A DNA stretch of 42,284 nucleotides from contig NZ_FRAX01000024.1 in assembly GCF_900142465.1 (NCBI RefSeq), positions 1-42,284 of the forward strand. The letters run 5' to 3'. Position 1 is the stretch's first letter; each line of letters starts with the position of its first letter. This DNA is from Fibrobacter sp. UWH6 (GTDB taxonomy: Bacteria > Fibrobacterota > Fibrobacteria > Fibrobacterales > Fibrobacteraceae). Of the stretch, positions 8,976 to 18,286 are shown one piece after another. Below the pieces are notes generated by a model. That model was not told where the DNA came from, did no database searches, and saw only the letters and a program-made list of their open reading frames with translations. The position numbers and the translations under genes were made by a program.

Positions 8976-10336
8976 TGGAAGCTCTCAAGAAAGCTATTGA
9001 TGCGTTCGTCAATGCCTTCAAGATTGAAGACCTGCGTAAGAAGTTGCTTTTTACGCTTGGTCTTTTGATCGTTTATCGTATTGGCGCTCACATCACCATC
9101 CCCGGAGTGAATTCTGCCGTTCTGGCGGAGTTCTTCCGTAATTCAAACAACTTGTTCGGTCTGTATGACTCCTTCACTGGCGGTGCTTTCGCTAAGGCCA
9201 CAGTGTTTGCGTTGGGCATCATGCCGTACATCAGTGCGAGCATTATCATTCAGTTGATGGGCTCTGTTATTCCCGCCATCCAGATGTTACAGAAGGAAGG
9301 TCAGGAAGGACGCGCTAAGCTGAACCAGTATACTCGCTACTTCACGGTAGCCTTGGCTGCTCTGCAGGGATGGGGCATTTCTGTATGGCTTTCCTCCCTG
9401 AAGGTGACTACCGCTACTGGTGCTGGCGTGTCGGTCCTTGCGGACGACTTCGCTTCTGGCGCCGGTAACGTCGGCTTCCGTTTACTCGCTACCCTGACCT
9501 TCACTGCTGGTACGATCTTTGTGATGTACCTTGGTGAACAAATCACCTCTCATGGTGTGGGTAACGGTATTTCTCTTATTATTTTCGCCGGTATCGTCGG
9601 CGGCCTCCCGAGGGCCGTTATGGCTGAAGCGGAAATGTTGAAGGAAGGCATTCATCCCCTGGCATTCGAAGTAATGATCCTTGCCATCGTGGTCCTGATT
9701 GTCGGCTTCATCGTCTTCGTGGAACAGGCGACCCGTCGAATTCCTCTACAAAGTCCTCGCCGTACTGTCGGTAGTAAGGTCGTAGGTGGTCAGTCTAGTT
9801 ATCTGCCTTTCAAGGTGAATACCGCTAACGTGATCCCCGTGATCTTCGCCTCTTGCATCATGTTCATTCCGGCAATGATTGCATCTTGGTTCCCGAACGT
9901 TACAGCGATGCAGAGCTTTGCATCTATGTTTATCCCCGGCCACATTTCTTACAGTGTGGTGGATGCACTCCTGATTATCTTCTTCACCTTCTTCTACACA
10001 GCAATTCAGTACAACCCGAATGATATTGCTGAAAATCTGAAGAGGTCTGGCGGATTTATCCCTGGTGTACGTCCGGGTAAGCAGACTGCAGAGTATATTG
10101 ACCACGTTTTAACTCGAATTTCTCTGCCTGGGGCACTTTATCTCGCTTTTATTAGCGTTGTTCCCCTGCATTTGAAAAACGAACTCAATATGACTTTCTA
10201 TATTGGGGGTACCTCGGTACTTATCGTGGTTGGTGTTGCACTTGATACACTTCGTCAGCTCGAAGCTCAGTTGCATACCAAAAATTATGAAGGTTTCTTG
10301 AAAAATGGCCGCATCCGCGGCAGGATGGCTAACTAG
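8975..10336 (+). CDS. secY: Protein translocase subunit SecY
   Basis: SecY is the pore of the SecYEG channel that exports or inserts proteins across the inner membrane; every secreted protein in this window would depend on it. The 453-residue product shows about ten hydrophobic segments, the N-terminal [20 protein letters not shown], and the cytoplasmic loop [19 protein letters not shown] with the conserved arginine that contacts SecA and the ribosome. It ends GRIRGRMAN. It overlaps rplO and infA by one base each. The adk and map genes often found downstream are absent here. Confidence 0.98.
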   Translation: MEALKKAIDAFVNAFKIEDLRKKLLFTLGLLIVYRIGAHITIPGVNSAVLAEFFRNSNNLFGLYDSFTGGAFAKATVFALGIMPYISASIIIQLMGSVIPAIQMLQKEGQEGRAKLNQYTRYFTVALAALQGWGISVWLSSLKVTTATGAGVSVLADDFASGAGNVGFRLLATLTFTAGTIFVMYLGEQITSHGVGNGISLIIFAGIVGGLPRAVMAEAEMLKEGIHPLAFEVMILAIVVLIVGFIVFVEQATRRIPLQSPRRTVGSKVVGGQSSYLPFKVNTANVIPVIFASCIMFIPAMIASWFPNVTAMQSFASMFIPGHISYSVVDALLIIFFTFFYTAIQYNPNDIAENLKRSGGFIPGVRPGKQTAEYIDHVLTRISLPGALYLAFISVVPLHLKNELNMTFYIGGTSVLIVVGVALDTLRQLEAQLHTKNYEGFLKNGRIRGRMAN

Positions 10337-10554
10337 TGGCTAAAGAAGAAGGAATTCAAGTAGAAGGCGTTGTGTTGGAAGCCCTTCCCAACGCTTTCTT
10401 CCGCGTTCAACTCGGAAATGGTCACGAAATTCTGGCCCATGTTTCAGGAAAAATGCGTCGGCATTTCATTAGAATTTTGCCTGACGACAAAGTGTTGGTA
10501 GAAATTTCTCCCTACGATTTAAATCGTGGAAGAATCACTTACCGTTACAAGTAA
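10336..10554 (+). CDS. infA: Translation initiation factor IF-1
   Basis: IF-1 binds the A site of the 30S subunit during initiation. The 72-residue OB-fold product begins [13 protein letters not shown] and includes [20 protein letters not shown] and the C-terminal [12 protein letters not shown], the family signatures. The start is GTG, sharing a base with the secY TAG stop, so it probably relies on translational coupling. Length is standard. Confidence 0.97.
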   Translation: MAKEEGIQVEGVVLEALPNAFFRVQLGNGHEILAHVSGKMRRHFIRILPDDKVLVEISPYDLNRGRITYRYK

Positions 10555-10581
10555 TAGGTATTTTCAAAGAAGGTCAAACCT

Positions 10582-10698
10582 ATGAAAATCAAAGCCTCCA
10601 TCAAACCCAGATGTGAAAACTGCAAGATCATCCGTCGTAAGGGTGTATTGCGCATCATCTGTTCGAAGAACCCCCGTCACAAGCAGAAGCAGGGATAA
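10582..10698 (+). CDS. rpmJ: 50S ribosomal protein L36
   Basis: L36 is the smallest ribosomal protein, 38 residues here. It starts [19 protein letters not shown] and has the zinc ligands of the zinc-type form: C11, C14, C27 and H33. AAGG lies upstream of the ATG and the gene occupies its usual place between infA and rpsM. Confidence 0.96.
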   Translation: MKIKASIKPRCENCKIIRRKGVLRIICSKNPRHKQKQG

Positions 10699-10707
10699 GG
10701 AGATCGT

Positions 10708-11076
10708 ATGGCACGTATCGCTGGTGTCGATTTACCGAAAAACAAGACTGTTGAATATGGTCTGACGGCAATTTATGGTGTCGGTCTGTTCACCGCTCGT
10801 AAGGTCTGTGCTCAGTTGGGCATTGACAAAGACAAGAAGTGTGATGACCTGACTGAAGAAGAACAAGGTAAGGTTCGTCATCTCCTGGAAGACGAATACT
10901 CTGTGGAAGGTCAGCTTCGCGCAGAAGTTACCCTGAACATTAAGCGTTTGCAGGATATTGGTTGCTACCGTGGTATCCGCCACCGCAAGGGCCTCCCGGT
11001 CCGCGGTCAGCGTTCCCGCACCAATGCCCGTACTCGTAAGGGCCCGAAGAAAACTGTGGCTAACAAGAAGAAGTAA
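10708..11076 (+). CDS. rpsM: 30S ribosomal protein S13
   Basis: S13 bridges the two subunits and contacts P-site tRNA. The 122-residue product starts [26 protein letters not shown] (first 26 residues, helix-hairpin-helix region) and ends with the basic tail [21 protein letters not shown] lies seven bases from the ATG. It opens the alpha-operon part of the cluster. Confidence 0.98.
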   Translation: MARIAGVDLPKNKTVEYGLTAIYGVGLFTARKVCAQLGIDKDKKCDDLTEEEQGKVRHLLEDEYSVEGQLRAEVTLNIKRLQDIGCYRGIRHRKGLPVRGQRSRTNARTRKGPKKTVANKKK

Positions 11077-11087
11077 GGAGTCTCATC

Positions 11088-11525
11088 GTGGCTGAAGAAG
11101 TAATTAATGAAACTGCCGCCGCTGTAGAAGCTCCGGCTGCTGCTGAAGAAGTCAAGGTTAAGAAGGGTAAGAAGCGTATTGACCTCCAGGGTATCGCCTG
11201 CGTGTTCGCTTCCTTCAACAATACAATCGTTTCTATCACCGACGCTCGCGGTAACGTTGTAGCTTGGGGCTCTCCCGGTAACTCCGGCTTCAAGGGCTCT
11301 CGTAAGAGCACTCCGTTCGCTGCTCAGCTGGCTGCTGAAGTTGCTGCTCACAAGGCATTCGACCTCGGTATGCGTAAGGTGGATGTCCGCGTCAAGGGCG
11401 CAGGTGGTGGTCGTGAATCCGCTGTCCGTGCTATCAAGAATGCGGGCCTCGAAGTTCTCTCTATTCGAGACGTGACGGGCGTTCCTCACAACGGTTGCCG
11501 TCCTAAAAAGAAGAGAAGAGTCTAA
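11088..11525 (+). CDS. rpsK: 30S ribosomal protein S11 with an acidic/Ala-rich N-terminal extension
   Basis: S11 forms the platform near the E site. The core from about residue 28 onward is ordinary, with [17 protein letters not shown] and the C-terminal [18 protein letters not shown]. Translation starts at GTG 11088 with GGAG seven bases upstream. The product is 145 residues against the usual 125-130; the extra part is Ala/Glu-rich ([16 protein letters not shown]). No other start codon lies between this GTG and the conserved core, so the extension appears real. rpsD, which normally follows, is absent. Confidence 0.96.
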   Translation: MAEEVINETAAAVEAPAAAEEVKVKKGKKRIDLQGIACVFASFNNTIVSITDARGNVVAWGSPGNSGFKGSRKSTPFAAQLAAEVAAHKAFDLGMRKVDVRVKGAGGGRESAVRAIKNAGLEVLSIRDVTGVPHNGCRPKKKRRV

Positions 11526-11543
11526 TCTAAAGAGGTATCGCCA

Positions 11544-12518
11544 ATGATGTGGAAATCACTTCAGATGCCGCGCAGCTTCCAGAAAGTGGAAACCGGCGAA
11601 GACGGCCGCTACGCTAAGTTTGTCGTAGAAGCCTTGGAACGTGGCTGGGGTATCACCCTCGGTAACGCTCTCCGTCGTACGCTCCTTTCCTCTCTGCAGG
11701 GTGCGGCTATTGTCTCCGTGAAAATCGAAGGCGTTGACAAGGAATTTTCGACGATTCCGGGTGTTAAGGAAGATGTCACTGACATTATCCTGAATCTTAA
11801 GAGCATCCGCGTTAAGCTCCTTTCCGACCACGACGAAACCCTTCGCCTGGATATGTCCGGCGACGGCGAAGTCACGGCTAAGGACTTCATGGACAATCCG
11901 AATGTCGCTATCCTGACTCCGGATGTTCATATCGCAACATTGAACGGTAACGCTTCGCTGTCTCTGGAAGTTAAGATTTCCAGCGGCCGTGGCTACGTCA
12001 CTGCTGACGAATTGAAGGACAAGGACGCTCCGATCGGCGTAATCGCCATGGACGCCAACTTCAATCCGGTGCAGAAAGTAGCAATGCACATCAGCGATAC
12101 CCGCGTTGGCCAGAAGACGGACTACAACCGTCTGGAACTTGAGATTACGACTGACGGTTCCATCGATCCGGAAGATGCTTTGGCTTATGCTGCAAAGCTC
12201 CTGGTCGATCACCTGGAAATCTTCATCAACTTCGAAGGCGATCTCGAATCTCCCGAAGAATTGGAGATGGACGAAGAACGTCAGCGTATCGCTCAGCTCC
12301 TGCGCACCCGCGTGGACGATCTGGAACTTTCCGTTCGCTCCAGCAACTGCCTCCGTATGGCAAACATCCATACCGTTGGCGAACTTGTGCGCAACAAGGA
12401 AAACGATATGCTCAAATACAAGAACTTCGGTCGTAAGTCCTTGGTTGAACTTAATGAAGTATTGACCTCCATGGGCCTCAGCTTTGGTATGGACGTCGAT
12501 GACTACTTGAAGGATTAA
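11544..12518 (+). CDS. rpoA: DNA-directed RNA polymerase subunit alpha
   Basis: RpoA dimerises to nucleate RNA polymerase assembly, and its C-terminal domain contacts UP elements and activators. The 324-residue product has the N-terminal assembly domain with ERGWGITLGNALRRTLLSSL near residue 35, an acidic linker, and a C-terminal domain from about residue 250 with helix-hairpin-helix stretches RSSNCLRMANIHTVGELV and YKNFGRKSLVELNEVL. AGAGG precedes the ATG. Confidence 0.98.
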   Translation: MMWKSLQMPRSFQKVETGEDGRYAKFVVEALERGWGITLGNALRRTLLSSLQGAAIVSVKIEGVDKEFSTIPGVKEDVTDIILNLKSIRVKLLSDHDETLRLDMSGDGEVTAKDFMDNPNVAILTPDVHIATLNGNASLSLEVKISSGRGYVTADELKDKDAPIGVIAMDANFNPVQKVAMHISDTRVGQKTDYNRLELEITTDGSIDPEDALAYAAKLLVDHLEIFINFEGDLESPEELEMDEERQRIAQLLRTRVDDLELSVRSSNCLRMANIHTVGELVRNKENDMLKYKNFGRKSLVELNEVLTSMGLSFGMDVDDYLKD

Positions 12519-12520
12519 AA

Positions 12521-12988
12521 ATGAGACACGGTGTAAAAAACAAGAAACTCGGCGTTAACGCCCAGCACAAGCGTGCCATCCTCCGCGCTCTTACCACTTC
12601 CATTCTTGGAAAGGGTATGGAAGCCGAACAGGGCAACCGCTACGTGCGCACCACTCTCCACAAGGCTAAGCTCGTTCGTAGCTGCGTGGATCGCATGATC
12701 ACTTATGCAAAGAAGGGTGACCTTTCTGCACGTCGTGAAGCTGCTCGCTTCGTGATGGACCCGAAGGTTCTCCAGGATTTGTTCAACACTATCGGCCCGC
12801 GCTATGCTTCCCGTAACGGTGGTTATACCCGTATCCTGAAGCTTGGCCCGAACCGTGCTGGTGACGCTGCTGAAATGGCTCTCGTCGGTCTCGTCGAAGA
12901 CGAAATCGTCGTTAAGGCTAAGAAGTCTGCAGAACCTGCAAAGTCTGAAACCGTTAACATGGTTGAAGGCGAAGGCAAGTCCGTCTAA
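12521..12988 (+). CDS. rplQ: 50S ribosomal protein L17
   Basis: L17 lies at the tunnel exit. The 155-residue product starts MRHGVKNKKLGVNAQHKRA and has LHKAKLVRSCVDRMITYAK and RNGGYTRILKLGPNRAGDAAEMA, the core family signatures. Bacterial L17 is usually about 115-130 residues; the excess is a C-terminal tail rich in Lys, Ala, Glu and Ser. AAGGA precedes the ATG. A strong terminator follows, so this is the last gene of the operon. Confidence 0.97.
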   Translation: MRHGVKNKKLGVNAQHKRAILRALTTSILGKGMEAEQGNRYVRTTLHKAKLVRSCVDRMITYAKKGDLSARREAARFVMDPKVLQDLFNTIGPRYASRNGGYTRILKLGPNRAGDAAEMALVGLVEDEIVVKAKKSAEPAKSETVNMVEGEGKSV

Positions 12989-13013
12989 TCGATCTTTTGC
13001 AATCGGTTTAAAG

Positions 13014-13046
13014 AGCCCAGTCCTATGACTGGGCTTTTTTATTTTT
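13014..13046 (+). terminator. Rho-independent terminator of the ribosomal protein operon
   Basis: A perfect nine-base-pair stem (AGCCCAGTC with GACTGGGCT) encloses a CTAT loop and is followed directly by TTTTT-A-TTTTT. It lies 25 bases after the rplQ stop and separates the highly expressed ribosomal genes from the polysaccharide genes downstream. Confidence 0.93.
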
Positions 13047-13089
13047 ACCCATAACTCCGGCTGCTTTATTTTTGTATTTTTCGTTCAAC

Positions 13090-14256
13090 ATGCCGAAAAT
13101 TATTTCACTTATTTTGCTTTGCATTCTTTCTGCTTTTGCAGAGACATCAATGCTTAGTTCTTCGTTGTCCACTTCTAGTAAGGGTGCGCCTTCCCGTAGC
13201 ACAGTTTCTCTTCAGCCGGCCTTTGCCGAAGTTCAGGTGGATTCTGCTTATGTTCTTGGACCGGGTGATTTTTTGGACTTGATGCTTGAAGACAAGTATC
13301 TCACCGTTCAAATTTATCCGGATGGTTCCGTGGCTATCGAGGAATGCGGTTCGGTCAATATTGGTGGAAAAACCCTGTCCGAGGCCCAGACCTTGATTCT
13401 TGATCTTGTGGCTAAACGTTATAACCGCGAATATTGTTTTGTCCAGCTTTCCGCTCTCAAGAAGTTCCGTGTGAATGTGATGGGTGCCGTAACGACAATC
13501 GGTCAGCAGGTGGTTGAACCTCAGACCAGGTTGAGCTTTTTCATTAGACAGGTTGGCGGTGTTCTTCCCAATGCCAACAAGGAAGATATCTGGGTCCTGC
13601 GTGGTAACGATACCCTGCATGTGAACTATAATGCAATGTCTTCGTCGGGTGATTTCGAACAGGATGTCATGCTGGAACAGGGGGACAAGATTTATGTTCC
13701 CTTTGTCGCTATGGGCGATAACATTGCGCTGATTTTCCCGGGGTATCGTACTAGTGTGGCCTTCCAGGAAGGAAGGACTTTGCAGGATTACTTTGAGCTT
13801 GCCGGCGGTACCCGTATGCATAACCTAGGTTACAAGGCGGTCTGTGTCCGCGAACCTGGAAAGGCTCCCCGCTGGATTACCCTTTCTGAAATGAAGCTGA
13901 CCCAGATTGCGCCCAATACCGAAGTGGAATTTTCTGTGCAGGAAATGCTGGTCTATGTGGGTGGTGCCGTAAATGCCATTGGCCGTTATCCGTATAATCC
14001 CAGCTGGCATGCGCTGGATTATGCCGCCGCTGCCGGTATCAACACCATTGCCGGTTCCTGGAACCAGATTAGGGTGTGGCGTGGTAACAAGCCGACGGCC
14101 CTTACCCTGAGCGTCACTGAAGATCAGATTCTTCCGGGCGACTATATCGAAATTCCTAAAAGCCATTACGAATCTTTTAAGGATTTCACCTTGTTCCTGG
14201 CCTCGCTGCTATCGGTGGTTTCGTCTACATTTATCATATACATGAGTTACAAGTAG
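13090..14256 (+). CDS. Wza-like polysaccharide export protein (Poly_export/SLBB family)
   Basis: Proteins of this family form the outer-membrane or periplasmic channel for capsule or exopolysaccharide. From ATG 13090 the product is 388 residues. A signal peptide (hydrophobic run IISLILLCILSAFA) is followed by a Poly_export domain with YVLGPGDFLDLML near residue 60, then SLBB-like segments containing VMGAVTTIGQQVV, FQEGRTLQDYFELAGG and VYVGGAVNAIGRYP. A hydrophobic segment closes the C-terminus (FTLFLASLLSVVSSTFIIYM). The Cys in the signal sequence is not in a convincing lipobox, unlike E. coli Wza. An in-frame TTG lies 18 bases upstream; ATG is preferred. The next gene starts one base after the stop. 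Confidence 0.85.
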   Translation: MPKIISLILLCILSAFAETSMLSSSLSTSSKGAPSRSTVSLQPAFAEVQVDSAYVLGPGDFLDLMLEDKYLTVQIYPDGSVAIEECGSVNIGGKTLSEAQTLILDLVAKRYNREYCFVQLSALKKFRVNVMGAVTTIGQQVVEPQTRLSFFIRQVGGVLPNANKEDIWVLRGNDTLHVNYNAMSSSGDFEQDVMLEQGDKIYVPFVAMGDNIALIFPGYRTSVAFQEGRTLQDYFELAGGTRMHNLGYKAVCVREPGKAPRWITLSEMKLTQIAPNTEVEFSVQEMLVYVGGAVNAIGRYPYNPSWHALDYAAAAGINTIAGSWNQIRVWRGNKPTALTLSVTEDQILPGDYIEIPKSHYESFKDFTLFLASLLSVVSSTFIIYMSYK

Positions 14257-14257
14257 T

Positions 14258-15460
14258 ATGGTTACTGAAAATCAGAAAGACATGACTTTATTGGAATGTG
14301 TGCTGAAGATGGTCAATAGCTGCCTTTCGCACAAGTTCCTGTTTATGGTTACGCTTTGGCTTCCTGTGTTGGTAGCTTTTGTATTGGTGATGTGGGTTAT
14401 CAAGCCTGAATATTCTGCCGAGGCTGTCGTAACTCCGCCTAACGGTTCTGGAACTTCTGCCGGAAGCCTCAGCAAGTTGCTGGATGGTGCCGGTGGTCTG
14501 TCTTCTATGTCTTCCCTGCTGGGAGGGGGTGATGACGGCAAGAACATTGTCTGGACTTATTTTAATTCGTGGGAACTGCACAACAAGGTTATCGAGAAGT
14601 TCAACCTGGCAGACCATTACGAATTTGACGGGAACTTTCATGCAGACTTGCTGAAACTTTTCCGCAAGAAGTTTTCTCTGGAAGAAAACGACGAAGAAAT
14701 GTTCCACGTGACTTTTGTCGACGAGGACCATAAGCTTGCCGCAGACATTTTGAGTTTCATGCTGGCCAACGTGGACTCCATGTACAATTCCTTCAAGACG
14801 ACTCAGGCCCGCCAGTCTAGGCTGTATATGAACCAGCGTCTTGAAGAAGTGATGGTCAGGTTGGATTCCCTGGAAAGGGAATTTGTGAATTTCCAGCAGA
14901 AGAACCATGTGTATGATCCTGAAGTGCAAGTTGAAGGTACAATGAAGTATCTGGCTAGCCTGCAGACTGATTACAATGTGGTGTCTCTTGCGCTTGATAA
15001 GGAACGCGTAGAGCATGGCGAAAATACCAAGCTTTACCGCGAACTGAATGAACGTGTCAAGAAGGTGGAAAACACCAGAAACCAGGCCCTCGGTGGAAGG
15101 CAGAGCAATATCGGTGTGCTTTCTCTGAGCAAGGTTCCCGGGCTGGCTGCCGAATATACCAGAATGGAAAAGGAAATCAGGATGCAGGGGGCGATTTATA
15201 CTTTCTTGAAGCAGGAAAGCGAACGTCTCTATATCGAAGAGAGCAACCTGATGTCTAACCTGATTGTGTTGTTGCCGCCTTGGGATAACGACAAGAAGAT
15301 TCGACCGCTGCGTGGTGTTACCCTGGTGTTCGTATTCTCTCTCAGCTTTATCCTGGCTGTTTCCCTCTGCTGCTTTATTGAATATTGCCGCAGCGTGGAT
15401 CCTGAATCTAGCCTGGGCAAGGAAATCAGCAAGTTCTCTCGCAAGATTAGATTTAAGTAG
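14258..15460 (+). CDS. Wzz/chain-length determinant-type polysaccharide co-polymerase, no kinase domain
   Basis: Members of this inner-membrane family set polysaccharide chain length and work with Wza-like and Wzy proteins. The 400-residue product has an N-terminal transmembrane segment (about 29-52), the Wzz-type start EYSAEAVVTPP, a long periplasmic part with coiled-coil character (about 180-310) and a second transmembrane segment near 357-378, preceded by the proline-containing LLPPWDNDKKIRPLRG. It stops soon after the second membrane segment, so the tyrosine-kinase domain found fused in Wzc is missing. It directly follows the exporter gene and is surely co-transcribed. Confidence 0.82.
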   Translation: MVTENQKDMTLLECVLKMVNSCLSHKFLFMVTLWLPVLVAFVLVMWVIKPEYSAEAVVTPPNGSGTSAGSLSKLLDGAGGLSSMSSLLGGGDDGKNIVWTYFNSWELHNKVIEKFNLADHYEFDGNFHADLLKLFRKKFSLEENDEEMFHVTFVDEDHKLAADILSFMLANVDSMYNSFKTTQARQSRLYMNQRLEEVMVRLDSLEREFVNFQQKNHVYDPEVQVEGTMKYLASLQTDYNVVSLALDKERVEHGENTKLYRELNERVKKVENTRNQALGGRQSNIGVLSLSKVPGLAAEYTRMEKEIRMQGAIYTFLKQESERLYIEESNLMSNLIVLLPPWDNDKKIRPLRGVTLVFVFSLSFILAVSLCCFIEYCRSVDPESSLGKEISKFSRKIRFK

Positions 15461-15478
15461 TCGCGAAACGGTTTTCTG

Positions 15479-16789
15479 GTGGAAGCTTATTACGTTTCAA
15501 TCGCCTGTGCCTTATCGGCAATTCTCTGCATTGTGTATGTGGGGGCCCTGAAAAGGGATTTTTTCCACCCGACCGTTTTCTATGTCTTTTGCCAATGCGT
15601 CACGTTGGGAATCTCGTACCTGAAGATTTCCCCGTCCATGAGCGATTTCAAGATTGTTACCTGGTTTGCCTGGCTCGGTGCCATGGCTGCGTTTATCCTT
15701 GGTTCCATGGCCTATTACTTGATAAAGCCGGAAACGGTCGAGCTGGAAAAGAGCCGGACCATGGAAGTGGGGCGGGAATACAACTGGAAATTGCACTTTG
15801 TCTTCTCGCTGATTTTTGTGGCCATTTTTGCTGTGGGTGCGTTCCTTGTATCTCGAGCTATGGGCGGAATGTACCTTATGAGCGTGGGGCAGAAAACTTT
15901 AAGGAGTAGCGTTCAGGCGTCGGCCTTTGCCAATGTCAGCTTTGCCAGTTCCCCCTTTGTGGTGGTGACGCTGATGGTCGCCTCCTTCAAGTCTATCAAT
16001 CCCTATAAGTGTATCAGGATTGCTTCATTCATTCTGGCGATTTGTGTCATTATATTATCTGTATGCGTGTACCCTGGACGTAATGCCCTATTCCTGTGCC
16101 TGGGCTCTTCCTTTATTCTTTTTCACTATCTAAAGAAACGCATACCGACCAAGGCGATTATCATGGTGATCGTCCTTGCCATCTCATCTTTCGTGGCGGT
16201 AGGTCTTGTCCGTTCGCAGTATGGAAGTTCCTCGCTGGAAGGGATGGGCTTGAAGTACGTGATGACCTTGCCCTATAATTACATTGCCAATAACTATTGG
16301 AATCTTGATTATGCGGCAAATCCCCCTAACGATAGGGAAATACATCCGTATACTTACGGCCTGGACATGGCGGGTGCCCTTGTGGAATATACGGGAGCGC
16401 CGGGTGGCTTTAGGTCGTCTTACGGGTGGGATGACGTCTTCAATGACCGCATCATGAAACAGCGCGGCTACAATACTGTTAGCTACTTGTGGGAAGTCTA
16501 CAAGAACTTTGGAATTGCAGGCTGTATATTCTTCCCGTTTTTCGTTTCGTTCCTGATGTCGTTCCTTTATGAACGCATGAAGGTTTGCTGTCGCCCCCAG
16601 ATGTTCGTACTGATGGCCCTGTCCATCTACCATGTGGGTTGGAGTTTCTTTGTAGGTGGCTTTAAGCTGGGCCATGTCTGGCTCTGGGTCTACCTTATCG
16701 CATTTATGCATTTCGCCTGCAAGAGAAGGCGCAGGCCGGCTGTTGCACAAACGGCTGAGCTAGATTCGCTTGAGCTTGCTAAGAATTAG
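15479..16789 (+). CDS. Wzy-like multi-pass membrane protein, probable polysaccharide polymerase
   Basis: The 436-residue product has about ten to twelve predicted membrane segments and a large extracytoplasmic loop (about residues 260-335, with YGLDMAGALVEYTGAPGGF), the layout of O-antigen/oligosaccharide repeat-unit polymerases. These enzymes are too divergent for a firm call from motifs alone; position right after the exporter and Wzz genes is the main support. The start is GTG 15479, with no good ribosome-binding site but needed to include the first membrane segment. The last 30 bases overlap the end of the convergent flippase gene, so no terminator fits between them. Confidence 0.7.
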   Translation: MEAYYVSIACALSAILCIVYVGALKRDFFHPTVFYVFCQCVTLGISYLKISPSMSDFKIVTWFAWLGAMAAFILGSMAYYLIKPETVELEKSRTMEVGREYNWKLHFVFSLIFVAIFAVGAFLVSRAMGGMYLMSVGQKTLRSSVQASAFANVSFASSPFVVVTLMVASFKSINPYKCIRIASFILAICVIILSVCVYPGRNALFLCLGSSFILFHYLKKRIPTKAIIMVIVLAISSFVAVGLVRSQYGSSSLEGMGLKYVMTLPYNYIANNYWNLDYAANPPNDREIHPYTYGLDMAGALVEYTGAPGGFRSSYGWDDVFNDRIMKQRGYNTVSYLWEVYKNFGIAGCIFFPFFVSFLMSFLYERMKVCCRPQMFVLMALSIYHVGWSFFVGGFKLGHVWLWVYLIAFMHFACKRRRRPAVAQTAELDSLELAKN

Positions 16790-18286
16790 GTTCTTGCAGG
16801 AATGGCGTTCGTCGGCGTTAAGGCCGAATATCCATGTGGCACCGATGACTGCTGTTGCCGATATGGCAGAAAGCACGACAAAGCGTACGACGCCCTGAAC
16901 GGGGATTTCTGCGCTGGCGAGGGAGATGCCGCCTGCCACTGACGAAACCAGGATGATGGGCCAGATGACCTTACCCAGATATCGTTTGAGGGGCAGGTGG
17001 ATTTTGTCTTGCATGTAGGCGGCGCGCCAGAAGAGTACCACGAGGTTGATGGCGAAGCGCACCACGAAAACGTAGACCGGCGAGTAGTTCAGGTAAAGGA
17101 CCAGCACACAGAGGGGAATGTTCAGGAAGGTGATTGCTGTTTCGATGATGTAGTAGTTGCGGACCTTTCCTGTGGCGAGAATGGACATCCATTGGGGACC
17201 GGCGATGGAATCGGTCAAAACAAAGAGGATCATCCACTTGACGAAGGACGTGGCGTATTCGGGCACTTCTACAAGCCAGATGCTGAAGATGAAATCGATG
17301 TTCAGCAGCAGCGGTGCCGCGAAGATGAACATCAGGAAATAGGAAAATTTCGAGACCCGTATGACCAGGGTGGAAAGGGATTCGAATTCTCCGTTTGAGT
17401 ACTGCTTGACAATTTGGGGATTGCTTGCCGTCTGGAAACTGGCGACCAGCTGGTTCGTTGCCTCGGCGACACGGTTGGCGATTCCCATGGCGGCATTCAG
17501 GGTAACGCCGTGGAAAATGTTCAGGATGAAGTTGATGCCCTGGGATTTGCAGATGGAGGTGACGCCGCCAAAGGTACACCACCCGGAGAAGGAGGCCATT
17601 TCCCTGAAGAGCTGCCTGTCGCGCTCAAAGCTGTATCTGCAATGCTGGCTGAAGTTTCGCTTGCAGTAGACGGCGTAGGATAATTGCACGATGACGCAGA
17701 CGGCGAAGGCCAGCGCCGCATAGGCGAGGAGCTTGTCGGCGTTGATGATGACCAGCATGTAGACGATGACCAATCTTAGCAGGGCGTTGACGATGCTGAT
17801 GCCTGCGATAAAGGACATTTTCTCGTTTGCGATGATCAGCGCGTTGTAGGGGATGAAGACAATGCCCAGAAGGGTGCTGCCGATGGAAAACTGGTAGACA
17901 ATGTTTGCGATTCCGATTCGGCCTTCGGGAATGTTCAAGTTATGGTTCAAGAAGTAAAGGCCCACGGTTTCTGCCAAGATCAGCAGGACCAGCGAGATTC
18001 CCACATGGATGTTCATGGCTGCCGAGAAGACTTTTGAAACCCTTTCAAGGTCTTTTTGGCCCAGGGCGAAATTCAGGTAGCGCTGGGTGGCCAGGGTCAT
18101 GGAGGCAATCAGGAACGAGAAGGCGGCGGCGATGCTTCCGACAATTTCAAAGATTCCGAAGTCCGATACGCCCAGGTACTTGAGTACGATTCTTGACGTA
18201 TAGAGGGAGACGACCAGGGTGAACGCCATCCTTATGTAAAGGAAGAGGGTGTTCTTGGCGATGCGTCGGTTTACTTGTGACGGCAT
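16760..18286 (-). CDS. Wzx-like flippase (MATE/MVF superfamily polysaccharide transporter)
   Basis: This 508-residue integral membrane protein has around 12-14 hydrophobic segments and an N-terminus typical of the polysaccharide transporter family (IAKNTLFLYIRMAFTLVVSL, then TSRIVLKYLGVSDFGIFEIV). Such flippases move lipid-linked oligosaccharides to the outer face of the inner membrane, where a Wzy enzyme polymerises them. It starts inside the end of the upstream glycosyltransferase gene (16-base overlap) and is therefore coupled to it. Its 3' end overlaps the polymerase gene tail to tail. Confidence 0.85.
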   Translation of the reverse strand: MPSQVNRRIAKNTLFLYIRMAFTLVVSLYTSRIVLKYLGVSDFGIFEIVGSIAAAFSFLIASMTLATQRYLNFALGQKDLERVSKVFSAAMNIHVGISLVLLILAETVGLYFLNHNLNIPEGRIGIANIVYQFSIGSTLLGIVFIPYNALIIANEKMSFIAGISIVNALLRLVIVYMLVIINADKLLAYAALAFAVCVIVQLSYAVYCKRNFSQHCRYSFERDRQLFREMASFSGWCTFGGVTSICKSQGINFILNIFHGVTLNAAMGIANRVAEATNQLVASFQTASNPQIVKQYSNGEFESLSTLVIRVSKFSYFLMFIFAAPLLLNIDFIFSIWLVEVPEYATSFVKWMILFVLTDSIAGPQWMSILATGKVRNYYIIETAITFLNIPLCVLVLYLNYSPVYVFVVRFAINLVVLFWRAAYMQDKIHLPLKRYLGKVIWPIILVSSVAGGISLASAEIPVQGVVRFVVLSAISATAVIGATWIFGLNADERHSCKNLILSKLKRI

